A stretch of 64,000 nt of DNA. It comes from an uncultured bacterium (GTDB lineage: Bacteria > Margulisbacteria > Marinamargulisbacteria > SXXA01). Below the pieces are notes generated by a model. It was not told where the DNA came from and ran no database searches. It saw only the letters and a list, made by a program, of their open reading frames with translations. Where the stretch lies: positions 21,771-85,770 of the forward strand of contig CAIPHK010000010.1 of the NCBI GenBank assembly GCA_903864835.1, given 5' to 3'. Numbering within the stretch: position 1 is the stretch's first letter; each line of letters starts with the position of its first letter. This document shows, in pieces, positions 55,428 to 63,921 of the stretch. Both the position numbers and the translations under genes were made by a program.

Positions 55428-57686
55428 ATGAACCACACGACACGCAATCTATTAATACTCCCCATTGCACTCTTCATTGCAACGGGCCCCTGCGTTGCCC
55501 AAACTGACCGTCCCGTCGCTAATCCACAAACGCAAATGGTTGGCGCTCGCTTTGCGGCATTAGGGGGAACAGTCCCAACTTTAAAAGATGCCTCCGGAAT
55601 ATTCTTAAATCCGGCATCCGCCGGTCAGTTAGATGCCAATCCCTTGTCATTTACAAACCAGGCGCTTTTAGGAAGTAATTTCACCTACAAGACATTCAAT
55701 TTTTGCTGGCCATTTGAAATTATGCTTGAGATTAACAAACGCCCCGTTCCTCAAAAAATTCAATTCGGTTTATCCTACGGCCTCGCAACGTCTGAACACA
55801 TCCCTGAAACAGTGTCCTATAACAACCGATTTATGCCTGTTTCTGACTATAGCGCTGGATTCGACATTGTAAACGCTACCGTTGCGAGCGAATTTTATGA
55901 ACTTTTTGGAGTCAATATCTTATCCGCTGGCGCTAATGCAAAGATATTTCGTCAATTTATTGCAGGCCAATCACGATTTGCATTCGGGTTTGATGTGGGC
56001 TCAATTGCAACCTACTATTTTAACCAATATGGAATTGAAAAACTCCATATCGGCGCGTCTGTATTAAATCTCTTAAGCACCGGAATGGCGTGGCCGGATA
56101 ATAAACAGGAAGCATTCCTACCCTTTCAAATTTTTATCGGCGGCCGAGCCGACTTATTTGACGACACCCTGTCTGTTTTTATCAATAACGACCTTAAAGG
56201 AATCGCCGTTGGCTCTGAGTATTTTATTCATAATGCGATGTCGATTAGGGGGAGCTCCAATTTTTCAGATACAAGCCTCGGCGTTGGGCTCCAATTTGAG
56301 AATATAACCACAGGGATCGTCGACGAGGCATACAGCCTTAGATTAGATTATACGTACACACAACATTCGGGACCCTTGGAATCCGATCCCGATAATACAC
56401 TATCACTCTCCTTGCTCGGGTCCTCACGGCCAAAGACACCGCGTATTCTTACACCCCAAAGCGAAATATTAACTCAACTCAACAAAGTTAATCTCAGTGG
56501 AATTGGCCCTAAAGACACCTCAATTCGCATCTATACCAATGGGAATTTATCCCGAACGACCTATTCAGATCGATATGGAAATTGGAGCTACCCCAATTTC
56601 CCCCTGCAAGAAGGCAAAAACAAAATCAATATCACGGGATATTCCGTCGAAAAAGACACCTCTATCGATTCAGAGCCCGTTTTGGTTGTACTGGACACAA
56701 CGGTGCCCTCATTCAATGTTCATATTTTCCCAACCGAATTTAACACGCTTAAAATTGTCGTCTCCAGTAACGAAGAACTCGCGCAAATTGATTCCGGACT
56801 CGACGGAACGGCTCTTGATTTCAAAAAAACACCGCTTCTGCCCATTTGGACTGCAAGCATTCCAATCCCAGTTGACTTAACGTCTGAATTTATCCCCCCA
56901 ACCGTATTAAAATCGCTTCAGCTATTCGCCGTGGATAAAGCCGGCAACCAAACTAAAGTTGAGAATTACCCATTTTTCTTTACCCTGGCGTTTCCAACAG
57001 ACAAGTTTGTACACTACAAAGATAGTATTCGATTGCTCGGCCAATCATCCGCATTGGCTACAAAAATTGAAGTCGGCGGCGACCCTGTCTATGTGGACAA
57101 AGACTATAATTTCTCGGTTTCAAAAACACTAAAACCAGGTAAAAATCTAATTAAACTAGCGGTGAAAACCGAAGGAAAAACATTAGAATATAAGCTTCGG
57201 ATATTGCGACTGATTACCTATCCCGATTTAACCCGGCAAATTAAAGAGCGGCGAGAAATTGAATTTCTATCGACGCTTGGTGTCATTGATGGCGATGCCG
57301 ATGGAAACTTCTACCCCAACAAAGATGTCACCCGACGTTATATTGTACGAACCATGGTCAAAATATTAAAATTACCGGTCGAAAAAGTGTCCGGAGATCT
57401 ATTTCCAGATGTGCCCAAAAATGACCCCGATGCTCAGTATATCCAATGTGCAATTCAAAATGGGTTGATGTTTGCATTGCCGGACGGAACATTTAAGCCA
57501 GACCGGGCATTAACCTTATCAGAAGCCATGTTTTTGTTGAGCAACGCCCGAATTATTGAAGAACAATCAGTTAATGACGACGATGCCTATGTAAAACGCC
57601 GGGAACTGGCCCAACAATTGGCATACAGCTCCCGTTACGAATCCCAAATTGAACGTCTCATCGATTGGGAAAAAGGGTATCAATAA
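55428..57686 (+). CDS. PorV-like outer-membrane barrel fused to Ig-like and SLH domains
   Basis: 752 residues from ATG 55428. Signal peptide (LLILPIALFIATGPCVAQ), then VGARFAALGGTVPTLKDASG and FLNPASAGQLDANPLSF, the start pattern of PorV/UPF0164 barrels, continuing in strands to about residue 325. Two Ig-like modules follow (KINITGYSVEKDTSID; NLIKLAVKTEGKTLEY). The C-terminus (about 605-700) has SLH repeats: LGVIDGDADGNFYPNKDVTR and NGLMFALPDGTFKPDRALTL. SLH repeats normally bind cell-wall polymer, so the protein could tie the outer membrane to the wall. Co-transcribed with the 52139 gene. Upstream starts in the same frame lie inside that gene. Confidence 0.72.
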   Translation: MNHTTRNLLILPIALFIATGPCVAQTDRPVANPQTQMVGARFAALGGTVPTLKDASGIFLNPASAGQLDANPLSFTNQALLGSNFTYKTFNFCWPFEIMLEINKRPVPQKIQFGLSYGLATSEHIPETVSYNNRFMPVSDYSAGFDIVNATVASEFYELFGVNILSAGANAKIFRQFIAGQSRFAFGFDVGSIATYYFNQYGIEKLHIGASVLNLLSTGMAWPDNKQEAFLPFQIFIGGRADLFDDTLSVFINNDLKGIAVGSEYFIHNAMSIRGSSNFSDTSLGVGLQFENITTGIVDEAYSLRLDYTYTQHSGPLESDPDNTLSLSLLGSSRPKTPRILTPQSEILTQLNKVNLSGIGPKDTSIRIYTNGNLSRTTYSDRYGNWSYPNFPLQEGKNKINITGYSVEKDTSIDSEPVLVVLDTTVPSFNVHIFPTEFNTLKIVVSSNEELAQIDSGLDGTALDFKKTPLLPIWTASIPIPVDLTSEFIPPTVLKSLQLFAVDKAGNQTKVENYPFFFTLAFPTDKFVHYKDSIRLLGQSSALATKIEVGGDPVYVDKDYNFSVSKTLKPGKNLIKLAVKTEGKTLEYKLRILRLITYPDLTRQIKERREIEFLSTLGVIDGDADGNFYPNKDVTRRYIVRTMVKILKLPVEKVSGDLFPDVPKNDPDAQYIQCAIQNGLMFALPDGTFKPDRALTLSEAMFLLSNARIIEEQSVNDDDAYVKRRELAQQLAYSSRYESQIERLIDWEKGYQ

Positions 57687-57719
57687 CATCGATCACCCCG
57701 GTCAATCATAAGACACTCC

Positions 57720-58430
57720 ATGGCCATATCCCTTAACGATATCTATTTTATAATCGTCGAACCCCAAACCCCTGGAAATATTGGGTCTATTTGCAGGGCC
57801 TGCACCAACATGGGAATCCGTAACGTGGTGTTGGTCAACCCCGTCGACTACCTCGTCGACGACACGTTTCGACTAGGATGGGGATCCGAAGCCTTAATAC
57901 GAAGCCTCCGGGTCGTTAACACAGTGGATGAAATTACAAGTGAAATGGCCATCACCGCGGGAACAACCCAACGCAAAAGAGAAAATCAATGCCCCCTATT
58001 TAGTCCAAGGGAACTCATTGCCGAACTGGATCATCTTCCAGCTGGCACCAAGGTAGGAATTTTATTTGGACGTGAAAACAACGGCTTAAATAATGAAGAA
58101 TTATTAGCCTGCAACTATCAAACCACCATTCCTAGTGCAGTGTCCTACCCCGCCATGAATCTCTCTCAAGCAGTTATGGTCTACGGGTACGAACTATTCC
58201 AAGCGGCCAACGAGAACCCATCCCCCTACAACTGGGAATTGGCCACTAAAACAGAACAGGAACGGCTATATGATTTGATCGGAGGCGCCGTCGAAACGCT
58301 CCCATTCAAGACACGAAATGGTACCGCGGCTTTTGTTAATTTGTTCCGTCGCGTTCTGGGACGAACACGACTTGAAGCACGGGACGTCCGAGTCTTATAT
58401 AAATTATTTGGTTTAATTAAACGGAAGTAG
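57720..58430 (+). CDS. trmJ: TrmJ-type tRNA/rRNA methyltransferase (SPOUT)
   Basis: 236 residues. Motifs IVEPQTPGNIGSICRACTNMG, LFGRENNGLNNEEL and PAMNLSQAVMVYGYELF identify the TrmH/SpoU superfamily, TrmJ branch, 2'-O-methylating residue 32 of tRNA. It overlaps the convergent ABC exporter by 14 bases. Confidence 0.9.
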   Translation: MAISLNDIYFIIVEPQTPGNIGSICRACTNMGIRNVVLVNPVDYLVDDTFRLGWGSEALIRSLRVVNTVDEITSEMAITAGTTQRKRENQCPLFSPRELIAELDHLPAGTKVGILFGRENNGLNNEELLACNYQTTIPSAVSYPAMNLSQAVMVYGYELFQAANENPSPYNWELATKTEQERLYDLIGGAVETLPFKTRNGTAAFVNLFRRVLGRTRLEARDVRVLYKLFGLIKRK

Positions 58431-60240
58431 AACTCTCTGGTGGCGGATCTTGCAATAGGGCCAACCGTTCTTCATATTCCGATTGCTCTTGCTGGCGTCG
58501 CCACAATGCGGCATAGGCCCCGTTTGCAGCAATTAAATCGAAATGAGCGCCCCGTTCAACAATAACGCCATTGTCCAACACAAGTATCTGATCGGCATCT
58601 ACGACAGTCGATAACCTGTGAGCAATGATCAACGTGGTTTTGTTATTTGAAATCATTCGAAGGGCTTCTTGAATTTCTTTTTCGGTATGCGTATCTAAGG
58701 CAGATGTTGCTTCATCAAATATCAAAATCGACGGATTTTTCAAGATCGTCCTCGCAATAGCAACACGCTGTTTTTCGCCACCCGACAACTTCAGTCCGCG
58801 CTCCCCTACCATCGTTTGGTATTGATCGGGCAGTCTCGAAATAAAATCATGAATCTGCGCTAGTTTTGCCGCCTCCACAACCTCTTCATCAGTGGCATCG
58901 GGACGCCCATACCGAATGTTATAGAGAATTGTATCGTTAAAAAGTACCGTATCTTGCGGCACGATTCCAATCGCCTTTCTCACGGACTCCTGAGTGACTT
59001 CAGATAGCGACTGTCCGTCAATTGAGACGACACCCGACTGAACATCATAAAATCGGTATAGCAACCGAGTGAGCGTCGATTTACCAGATCCACTCGGCCC
59101 AACAATCGCAACCGACGTACCAGCGGGTACAACAAAGGATACACCTTGGAGAACCGGGCGACGCGTATCATACGCAAAATTGACATCGTTAAATTCAATT
59201 AGTCCTGACGTAACCACTAACTCACCAGCACCCGCACTATTTTGAACCTCAGGAGCGACATCCAACATCGTAAACATTACCGCCATATCCACCAAGCTTT
59301 GTTTAATGGTCCGGTATACAAAACCCAAATAATTGAGCGGTACATACAATTGGATCAAAAATGTATTCACCAAAACAAAGTCACCGACCGTATTGGTTCC
59401 GTTTTTAACGCCGATTGCCGCCATTAGCATTACCAACCCCAAGCCAACGGAAATAATGATTCCCTGGCCGATATTCAAATAAGTGAGGCTCGTCTGGCCT
59501 CGAATTGCAGAAAATTCATACTTCATCAGTGCAGAATCATACCGACGGGTTTCGTGGGCTTCATTATTAAAATATTTAACTGTCTCATAATTGATAAGGC
59601 TGTCGATCGCCTTGGTATTGGCTTCATTGTCCGCAGAATTCATCGATTTTCGAATATCGACACGCCATTCAGAAACGACCAACGTAAACCCAATGTAGAT
59701 GACAATAGTTGCCCCAGTGACCAACGCAAACCAAATGTTGTAGCGGACAAATAAAACCCCGCAGACCAACGTAATCTCAACCAAGGTTGGTAAAACGTTA
59801 AACACCGAAAATGAAAGGAGATTTTGGATACCCTGAACACCGCGCTCGATAATTCTTGAAATCCCGCCGGTTTGCCGTTCCAAGTGAAAGCGAAGCGACA
59901 GGCGGTGGAGATGCGAAAAAATTTCAAGCGCCACTTGGCGAACAGCATGTTGTTCTACTTTTTCAAAAATACCATCCCGTAATTCGCCAAAAATCTGGGC
60001 CCCTACCCTCGCAATAATATAAGACGCCACCGCCAACAACGGAACCGCCAATAGCGCAGTTTGCCCAGACAATTGGTCAACTGCTGCCTTGTAATAAAAT
60101 GGAACAATAATCGTAAAGGCCTTGGATATCACCAAAAAGGTAACCGCAACAATCACTCGAAACCGGAGGTCATTACGGCCTACTGGCCAGAGATATTTCC
60201 ATAAGCGCGCTAATATAGATAAGTCAGAGTTCGATTTCAT
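58417..60240 (-). CDS. ABC exporter, Atm1/HMT1 type
   Basis: 607 residues, one membrane domain (six helices, 1-320) and one ATPase domain. The membrane part has VPFYYKAAVDQL, NANTKAIDSLINYETVKYFN-like residues and YLNIGQGIIISVGLGLVML, typical of mitochondrial Atm1/ABCB7 and bacterial relatives that move glutathione- or sulfur-linked compounds or heavy metals. ATPase motifs GPSGSGKSTLTRLLYRFYD, LSGGEKQRVAIAR and ILIFDEATSALDT are intact. Works as homodimer; substrate not shown. Confidence 0.88.
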   Translation of the reverse strand: MKSNSDLSILARLWKYLWPVGRNDLRFRVIVAVTFLVISKAFTIIVPFYYKAAVDQLSGQTALLAVPLLAVASYIIARVGAQIFGELRDGIFEKVEQHAVRQVALEIFSHLHRLSLRFHLERQTGGISRIIERGVQGIQNLLSFSVFNVLPTLVEITLVCGVLFVRYNIWFALVTGATIVIYIGFTLVVSEWRVDIRKSMNSADNEANTKAIDSLINYETVKYFNNEAHETRRYDSALMKYEFSAIRGQTSLTYLNIGQGIIISVGLGLVMLMAAIGVKNGTNTVGDFVLVNTFLIQLYVPLNYLGFVYRTIKQSLVDMAVMFTMLDVAPEVQNSAGAGELVVTSGLIEFNDVNFAYDTRRPVLQGVSFVVPAGTSVAIVGPSGSGKSTLTRLLYRFYDVQSGVVSIDGQSLSEVTQESVRKAIGIVPQDTVLFNDTILYNIRYGRPDATDEEVVEAAKLAQIHDFISRLPDQYQTMVGERGLKLSGGEKQRVAIARTILKNPSILIFDEATSALDTHTEKEIQEALRMISNNKTTLIIAHRLSTVVDADQILVLDNGVIVERGAHFDLIAANGAYAALWRRQQEQSEYEERLALLQDPPPESSTSV

Positions 60241-60366
60241 TTCTGATCCTTTCGGTGGGGTACCGAGTATGAAGGGAGAATTGTACCACCATTTTTTGAG
60301 GTGAGTCGCACAAATATCTCTTCCTTTATTGATTTTTATACCAATCCCAATCAGAATTCCGATATT

Positions 60367-61160
60367 ATGAAAATATACCTATTCACAGTCCCGCAATGGA
60401 TCTTAACCGTTACAATCGCCACAATGAACTTTTGGACTCCCTCAAATTGTTGGGGAGAAACCTATCGGAGCATCTCTGAGTTTGGAGTGTCTCCCCGAAG
60501 TATTTCGAGAGGCAATGTGGACGGATTTTCTGGCAGCCCCAGCAGGGGTTTTGGGAATCCAGCCAGCCTCAGTCAATCGGGCGGTTGCATCTATGGATTT
60601 CTGTCCCCTACTTTTGCGGGAGACGGCACTTACAGTGCCAGCGCAGCCTCATGGGAAATGTCCTCGACAATCTAATGAACTCCACCTTGGGTGATTCAAA
60701 CATTAGGCTGACGCTCCCCCGAACATTCAGTATCGGATATCAAAGCAGGCCTCTTCCGTTTATGAGAACAACCATTTTTGAACAACTTAAATCCATAAGC
60801 GTAAACGACACGATGAGTCGTGGAATTGGAATCAGATTCTACCCAGTACCATTTATTGGATTAAGCACTGGTTTACGGGCTATCGAACTATCCACCCATA
60901 CTCCCAAATCCGCCCATACATTTGGCGCATCGGTTAATTTAAATTGGGTATCGATCGACTACGCTGTGGACCAGAGTGAAATTATACAAAACTCTCCCCA
61001 GCACTGCCTGTCATTTACGATTAGAATCCCGAATGGAACATTATACCCGGATCCTACATGGTATCCCGATCCAACATGGCTACCTGCTAACTACTCTACA
61101 AGATCCGCCAACCCCGACGTCAAACCGGTGGAAACGCCGCAACAGTCCCCTAATCCCTAG
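60367..61160 (+). pseudogene. Frame-broken exported barrel protein (PorV/UPF0164-like)
   Basis: The 5' part from ATG 60367 encodes a signal-peptide-like start (IYLFTVPQWILTVTIA) then VSPRSISRGNVDGFSG, FGNPASLSQSGGCIYGFLSP, the pattern of PorV-type barrels, and stops at 60675. The coding pattern continues in a different frame from about 60650 to 61160 (LPRTFSIGYQSRPLPFM, GIGIRFYPVPFIGLS, ASVNLNWVSIDYAVDQSE), which are barrel strands. So one gene is split by a frameshift around 60650-60675, real or a sequencing error. Near the 3' end an 18-base unit is tandemly doubled (61045-61080, YPDPTW twice). Confidence 0.6.
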
Positions 61161-61686
61161 GTGACGCCTATTGAACCTGCCGTTCCGCGATAGCTTAGTA
61201 GGCGTCATTCTATATTCCCTCATACCCATTCGGAACTTCACGTAGTCATCTTCTATACAAACCCTCACAAAATAATTTTAGAAAAAGAGGATATGAAAAC
61301 TGAGGATGGAGGAAAGGGATTATTGGCTGCAAAATGACCCGTGTAACGTTCTTTTGAATGGTTTTAAAGACTTATCCGCGCTAGTCGTAACGCGTTCACA
61401 ATTATATTGCCCCGTTTGGCTAGGTTGTGTTTGAACAAAGAATGGCAGCCGCACAAAAAGGAAACGGCCGTCCTGGACTTCATTTTCAAAACCAAAAACA
61501 ATGCCGGCACTACTATTATCGATGCTCCCATCACGGAAAAACCGTTAAAACATGCACCATCAAAGCCATCTCCTTCATCAACATTGAAAAGCGATAAATC
61601 CCCAAAATCGATCGCACACATTTTTGGGGAACCAGTGGTGCGATCTCCCGGTTTGGTCATTTCACCCTAGATTACAAACAAAAAAA
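61161..61686. other. Gap without recognisable gene
   Basis: About 525 bases between the broken barrel gene and a minus-strand terminator. Open frames at 61407-61670 (plus) and 61364-61660 (minus) exist but neither has a ribosome site or a pattern I recognise. The base pattern differs from neighbouring core genes. Likely decayed sequence. Confidence 0.4.
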
Positions 61687-61717
61687 CCACCCCGGTTCGA
61701 GAACAAAACCGGGATGG
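61674..61717 (-). terminator. Rho-independent terminator facing left, with no gene behind it
   Basis: On the minus strand CCATCCCGGTT (61717-61707) pairs with AACCGGGGTGG (61697-61687) with one U-G pair, loop of 9, followed by seven T. Its T-run lies on the minus-strand side only, so it serves a leftward transcript; no recognisable gene lies upstream on that strand. Confidence 0.75.
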
Positions 61718-61760
61718 TGATATCGTAAACTGAGGCTAAATGGTGGGGATGGTTGGGGGA

Positions 61761-61871
61761 GATTAGAACGTTTTTTATTGGGAATAGACTGGTTTTTCCT
61801 GTGAAGGGGTGATTCTTTCCATCGATAAAATCTGGTAAAATCAGACTCAATATGAAAATGAAAAAGGGGCT
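61761..61871 (+). repeat. Direct repeat copy A, promoter plus start codon
   Basis: About 110 bases similar in order to 63312-63423: GATTAGAACGTTTTTTATT, then AAAATCTGGTAAAAT, then ATGAAAATGAAAAAGGGGCT. It carries an extended -10 box TGGTAAAAT (61833-61841) ten bases before the ATG of the 61852 gene. Confidence 0.65.
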
Positions 61872-62475
61872 GTTTTTATTTGGTATTTTACTCCTGGTAG
61901 GCGTATCTGTTTTTGTCTGGAAAGGCGGTATTTTTACGCACAAATTGGAACCTATTACGTTCTCCAACGAAAAATATTCCGACTATAGAAAACAAATAGC
62001 AAAGCGTATGAATGCAAAAACTCAAGAAGTAGGAAATCGTTCTGTTGCTTCCGGTGATTGGGATTATACAGATCCATCGGATCTTGAAATCGCACTGGTT
62101 GATTTAAATGATGACCATATTCCAGAAGTTTTGGCTCTGATTGGTTCAAGATACTTCACAAGTGGTGTAGGCGGTATTGAGCTGGAAATTTATTCGCAAA
62201 CCAAAGAAGGTCTCAAGTCTATTGTAGCTGTAGAGGGCTTACTTAACGGAAAACCGACTCGTTTTTTTGATTCAGGCGTACAAACCAGTAGTCATATTGC
62301 AAAGTCACGCCATAAAACCAACGGATACCACGATTTGTGTTGGTTTATGGAAAAAATAGATCCCCAAAAAGATCGAAAACATTTTTTATTATGGCGTGAC
62401 GGTAGCTACGATTACGGGAAATCCGAAAAAATAACGGATTCCGAAAGGAGATTATTTCCAGATGAAAACCTATGA
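61852..62475 (+). CDS. Membrane-anchored periplasmic-type protein, possible immunity partner
   Basis: 207 residues. An N-terminal hydrophobic segment (LFLFGILLLVGVSVFVW) acts as anchor or uncleaved signal; no lipobox Cys is present. The rest is soluble and polar with an Asp-rich calcium-like loop ALVDLNDDHIPEVLALI followed by SRYFTSGVGGIELEIYS, a pattern I know from exported inhibitor- or immunity-type proteins. It overlaps the next gene (lysozyme-like) by 14 bases, so their products are made together. No family is certain. A role in neutralising the neighbour is inferred from position and predicted location only. Confidence 0.6.
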   Translation: MKMKKGLFLFGILLLVGVSVFVWKGGIFTHKLEPITFSNEKYSDYRKQIAKRMNAKTQEVGNRSVASGDWDYTDPSDLEIALVDLNDDHIPEVLALIGSRYFTSGVGGIELEIYSQTKEGLKSIVAVEGLLNGKPTRFFDSGVQTSSHIAKSRHKTNGYHDLCWFMEKIDPQKDRKHFLLWRDGSYDYGKSEKITDSERRLFPDENL

Positions 62476-63160
62476 TGATTTTTTTGAGGCTTTGGGACAA
62501 AAAGAGTCGAGCGGAAACTATTCTGCAATTCAGAAAAAATATGGGTATTTAGGGAAATATCAAATGGGGGAAGCAGCGCTTATTGATTGTGGTTACTACA
62601 AGCGGGATGGGAAGATTAGCAACTATTTTTTGGATAAATTTTGGACAGGCAAAGACGGTGTAAAAAGTAAGCAGGACTTTCTTGATAATCATCAAGCGCA
62701 AGAAAATGCGATACGGGAGTATATGAAAGTTCAGTGGCGATATATCATATCTGCGAATTTAGATCGTTTTGTTGGGCAATCCAGAAAAGGGATTTTATTT
62801 ACTGTTTCAGGATTGCTGGCGGGAGCTCATTTAGGCGGTCATGGACGATTGGAGGCTTATCTAAAAAATAATCGATTGGACCCCGATGGAAATGGGGTGT
62901 TTGTTACTGAATACATCCAAAAATTTAGTGACTACGATACTCCCTTCAAACCTCGGAAGAAATTAACTGCTGTTAAAAAAGATCAAAAGGGTGTTTCCAC
63001 CTCCTATCAAGTTGATTCCAAAGAATGGGTCTCCAAAGAAACCGCGATCCAAATGGTCAAAAACTTGGAGTTGGACGGAGTCGTTGCTACTAGTAGTAAA
63101 GGCACTGTTTATTTAAGAACCACGCCTGATCAAAAAACGAGTAATAATTTGGTGGCTTAG
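62462..63160 (+). CDS. Lysozyme/transglycosylase-like protein with C-terminal DUF3892-like domain
   Basis: 232 residues, no signal peptide. The N-terminal domain (1 to about 155) has EALGQKESSGNYSAIQKKYG with Glu15 at the position of the lytic-transglycosylase catalytic Glu (ES-GNY), GYLGKYQMGEAAL (GLMQ-like turn) and LLAGAHLGGHGRLEAYL. The C-terminal 65 residues (KKLTAVKKD, WVSKETAIQMVKNLELDG, VYLRTTPD) fit DUF3892. Ribosome site AAGGAGA. Lack of signal implies another export route or a role as delivered effector, phage-type enzyme or intracellular protein. Confidence 0.65.
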   Translation: MKTYDDFFEALGQKESSGNYSAIQKKYGYLGKYQMGEAALIDCGYYKRDGKISNYFLDKFWTGKDGVKSKQDFLDNHQAQENAIREYMKVQWRYIISANLDRFVGQSRKGILFTVSGLLAGAHLGGHGRLEAYLKNNRLDPDGNGVFVTEYIQKFSDYDTPFKPRKKLTAVKKDQKGVSTSYQVDSKEWVSKETAIQMVKNLELDGVVATSSKGTVYLRTTPDQKTSNNLVA

Positions 63161-63317
63161 TTCAGAATCGAAGAAATCTGGAAAATTACTGCTAGTGCCA
63201 AAGAATTGATTACTTCCTTTGGTCGAGGTTGGAGCCAGAAACAATTGCGTCACGGTATGCAGTTTTCTGATTGTCTCAACAGCGTCTAGACAATTGAGAC
63301 GGAACTGGTCAGATTAA
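63161..63317 (+). pseudogene. Remnant of DUF1016 (YhcG-type PDDEXK nuclease) gene
   Basis: Directly after the lysozyme gene stop, a frame without start reads IWKITASAKELITSFGRGWS, then QKQLRHGMQFSDC, and stops at 63289. A second frame from 63270 continues IVSTASRQLRRNWS. Together they match, from memory, the DUF1016 N-terminal pattern (LTDEFGKGWS..QL..F..F..IVSTLSRQLSWSH). No start, one frameshift, and homology ends where repeat copy B starts. Decayed gene fragment. Confidence 0.55.
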
Positions 63318-63423
63318 AACTTTTTTTATTCAAAATAAACTGCTTTTCCCAGTCTCGGCTTGAGTCCTCAATATCCAAAAAATCTGGTAAATTTGACAGA
63401 TCAAATGAATATGAAAAGGGCTT
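63312..63423 (+). repeat. Direct repeat copy B, promoter plus start codon
   Basis: Diverged copy of 61761-61871: GATTAAAACTTTTTTTATT, AAAATCTGGTAAATT, ATGAATATGAAAAGGGCT. The extended -10 TGGTAAATT (63385-63393) lies 11 bases before an ATG at 63405. That ATG is out of frame with the RhuM coding frame that follows. Confidence 0.65.
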
Positions 63424-63438
63424 TTTCTGAGCAAAGAC

Positions 63439-63921
63439 TTGCAACCAAAAAAATCACAATTTTTACTTTATACTTCCCCTAAGGGGAAGGTTAAGGTCGG
63501 TGTTGTTTTTCAAGATGAATCGATTTGGCTATCTCAGAAGAAAATGGCAGAGTTGTTTGGGGTTGATCGAACGGTTGTCACGAAGCACCTCAAAAACATC
63601 TTTTCTGAAGAGGAATTAAGCGAAAAGTCAGTTGGTGCAATTTTTGCACATACTGCCGAAGACGGGAAAACTTACCAAACTAATTTCTACAATCTCGATG
63701 CCATTATAGCGGTTGGCTATCGGGTTAATTCCTATGAGGCCACACAATTCCGTATTTGGGCAATTCAAACCCTGAAAGAGTTCATTATTAAGGGTTTTGT
63801 AATGGACGATGAGCGGCTTAAAAATGGTACTCATTTTGGCAAAAACTATTTTGATGAATTGCTTGAACGAATCCGCGAAATTCGGTTACGCAACAATCTT
63901 TCTGTAAAAGTGATTCGATAG
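63439..63921 (+). pseudogene. Truncated RhuM-family gene
   Basis: 160 codons from a TTG at 63439. VGVVFQDESIWLSQKKMAEL, FGVDRTVVTKHLKNIFSE, YNLDAIIAVGYRVNSYEATQ and FRIWAIQTLKEFIIKGFVMD are the RhuM (virulence/Fic-associated) N-terminal domain. Full proteins are about 330 residues; here the frame breaks after FDELLERIREIR, where ASERRFYQK-like sequence is expected, and stops at 63921. The normal N-terminal start may be ATG 63405, out of frame. Both ends suggest a dead gene. Confidence 0.7.

Noticed and set aside
61364..61670. Opposed open frames in the gap (about 90 codons each)
   Set aside because: No ribosome sites, no recognisable family, composition like non-coding DNA. A transposase fragment was considered but no motif supports it.
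61662..61967. 101-codon minus-strand frame over repeat A
   Set aside because: Runs through a terminator and the promoter repeat, low-complexity residues, antisense to a supported gene.
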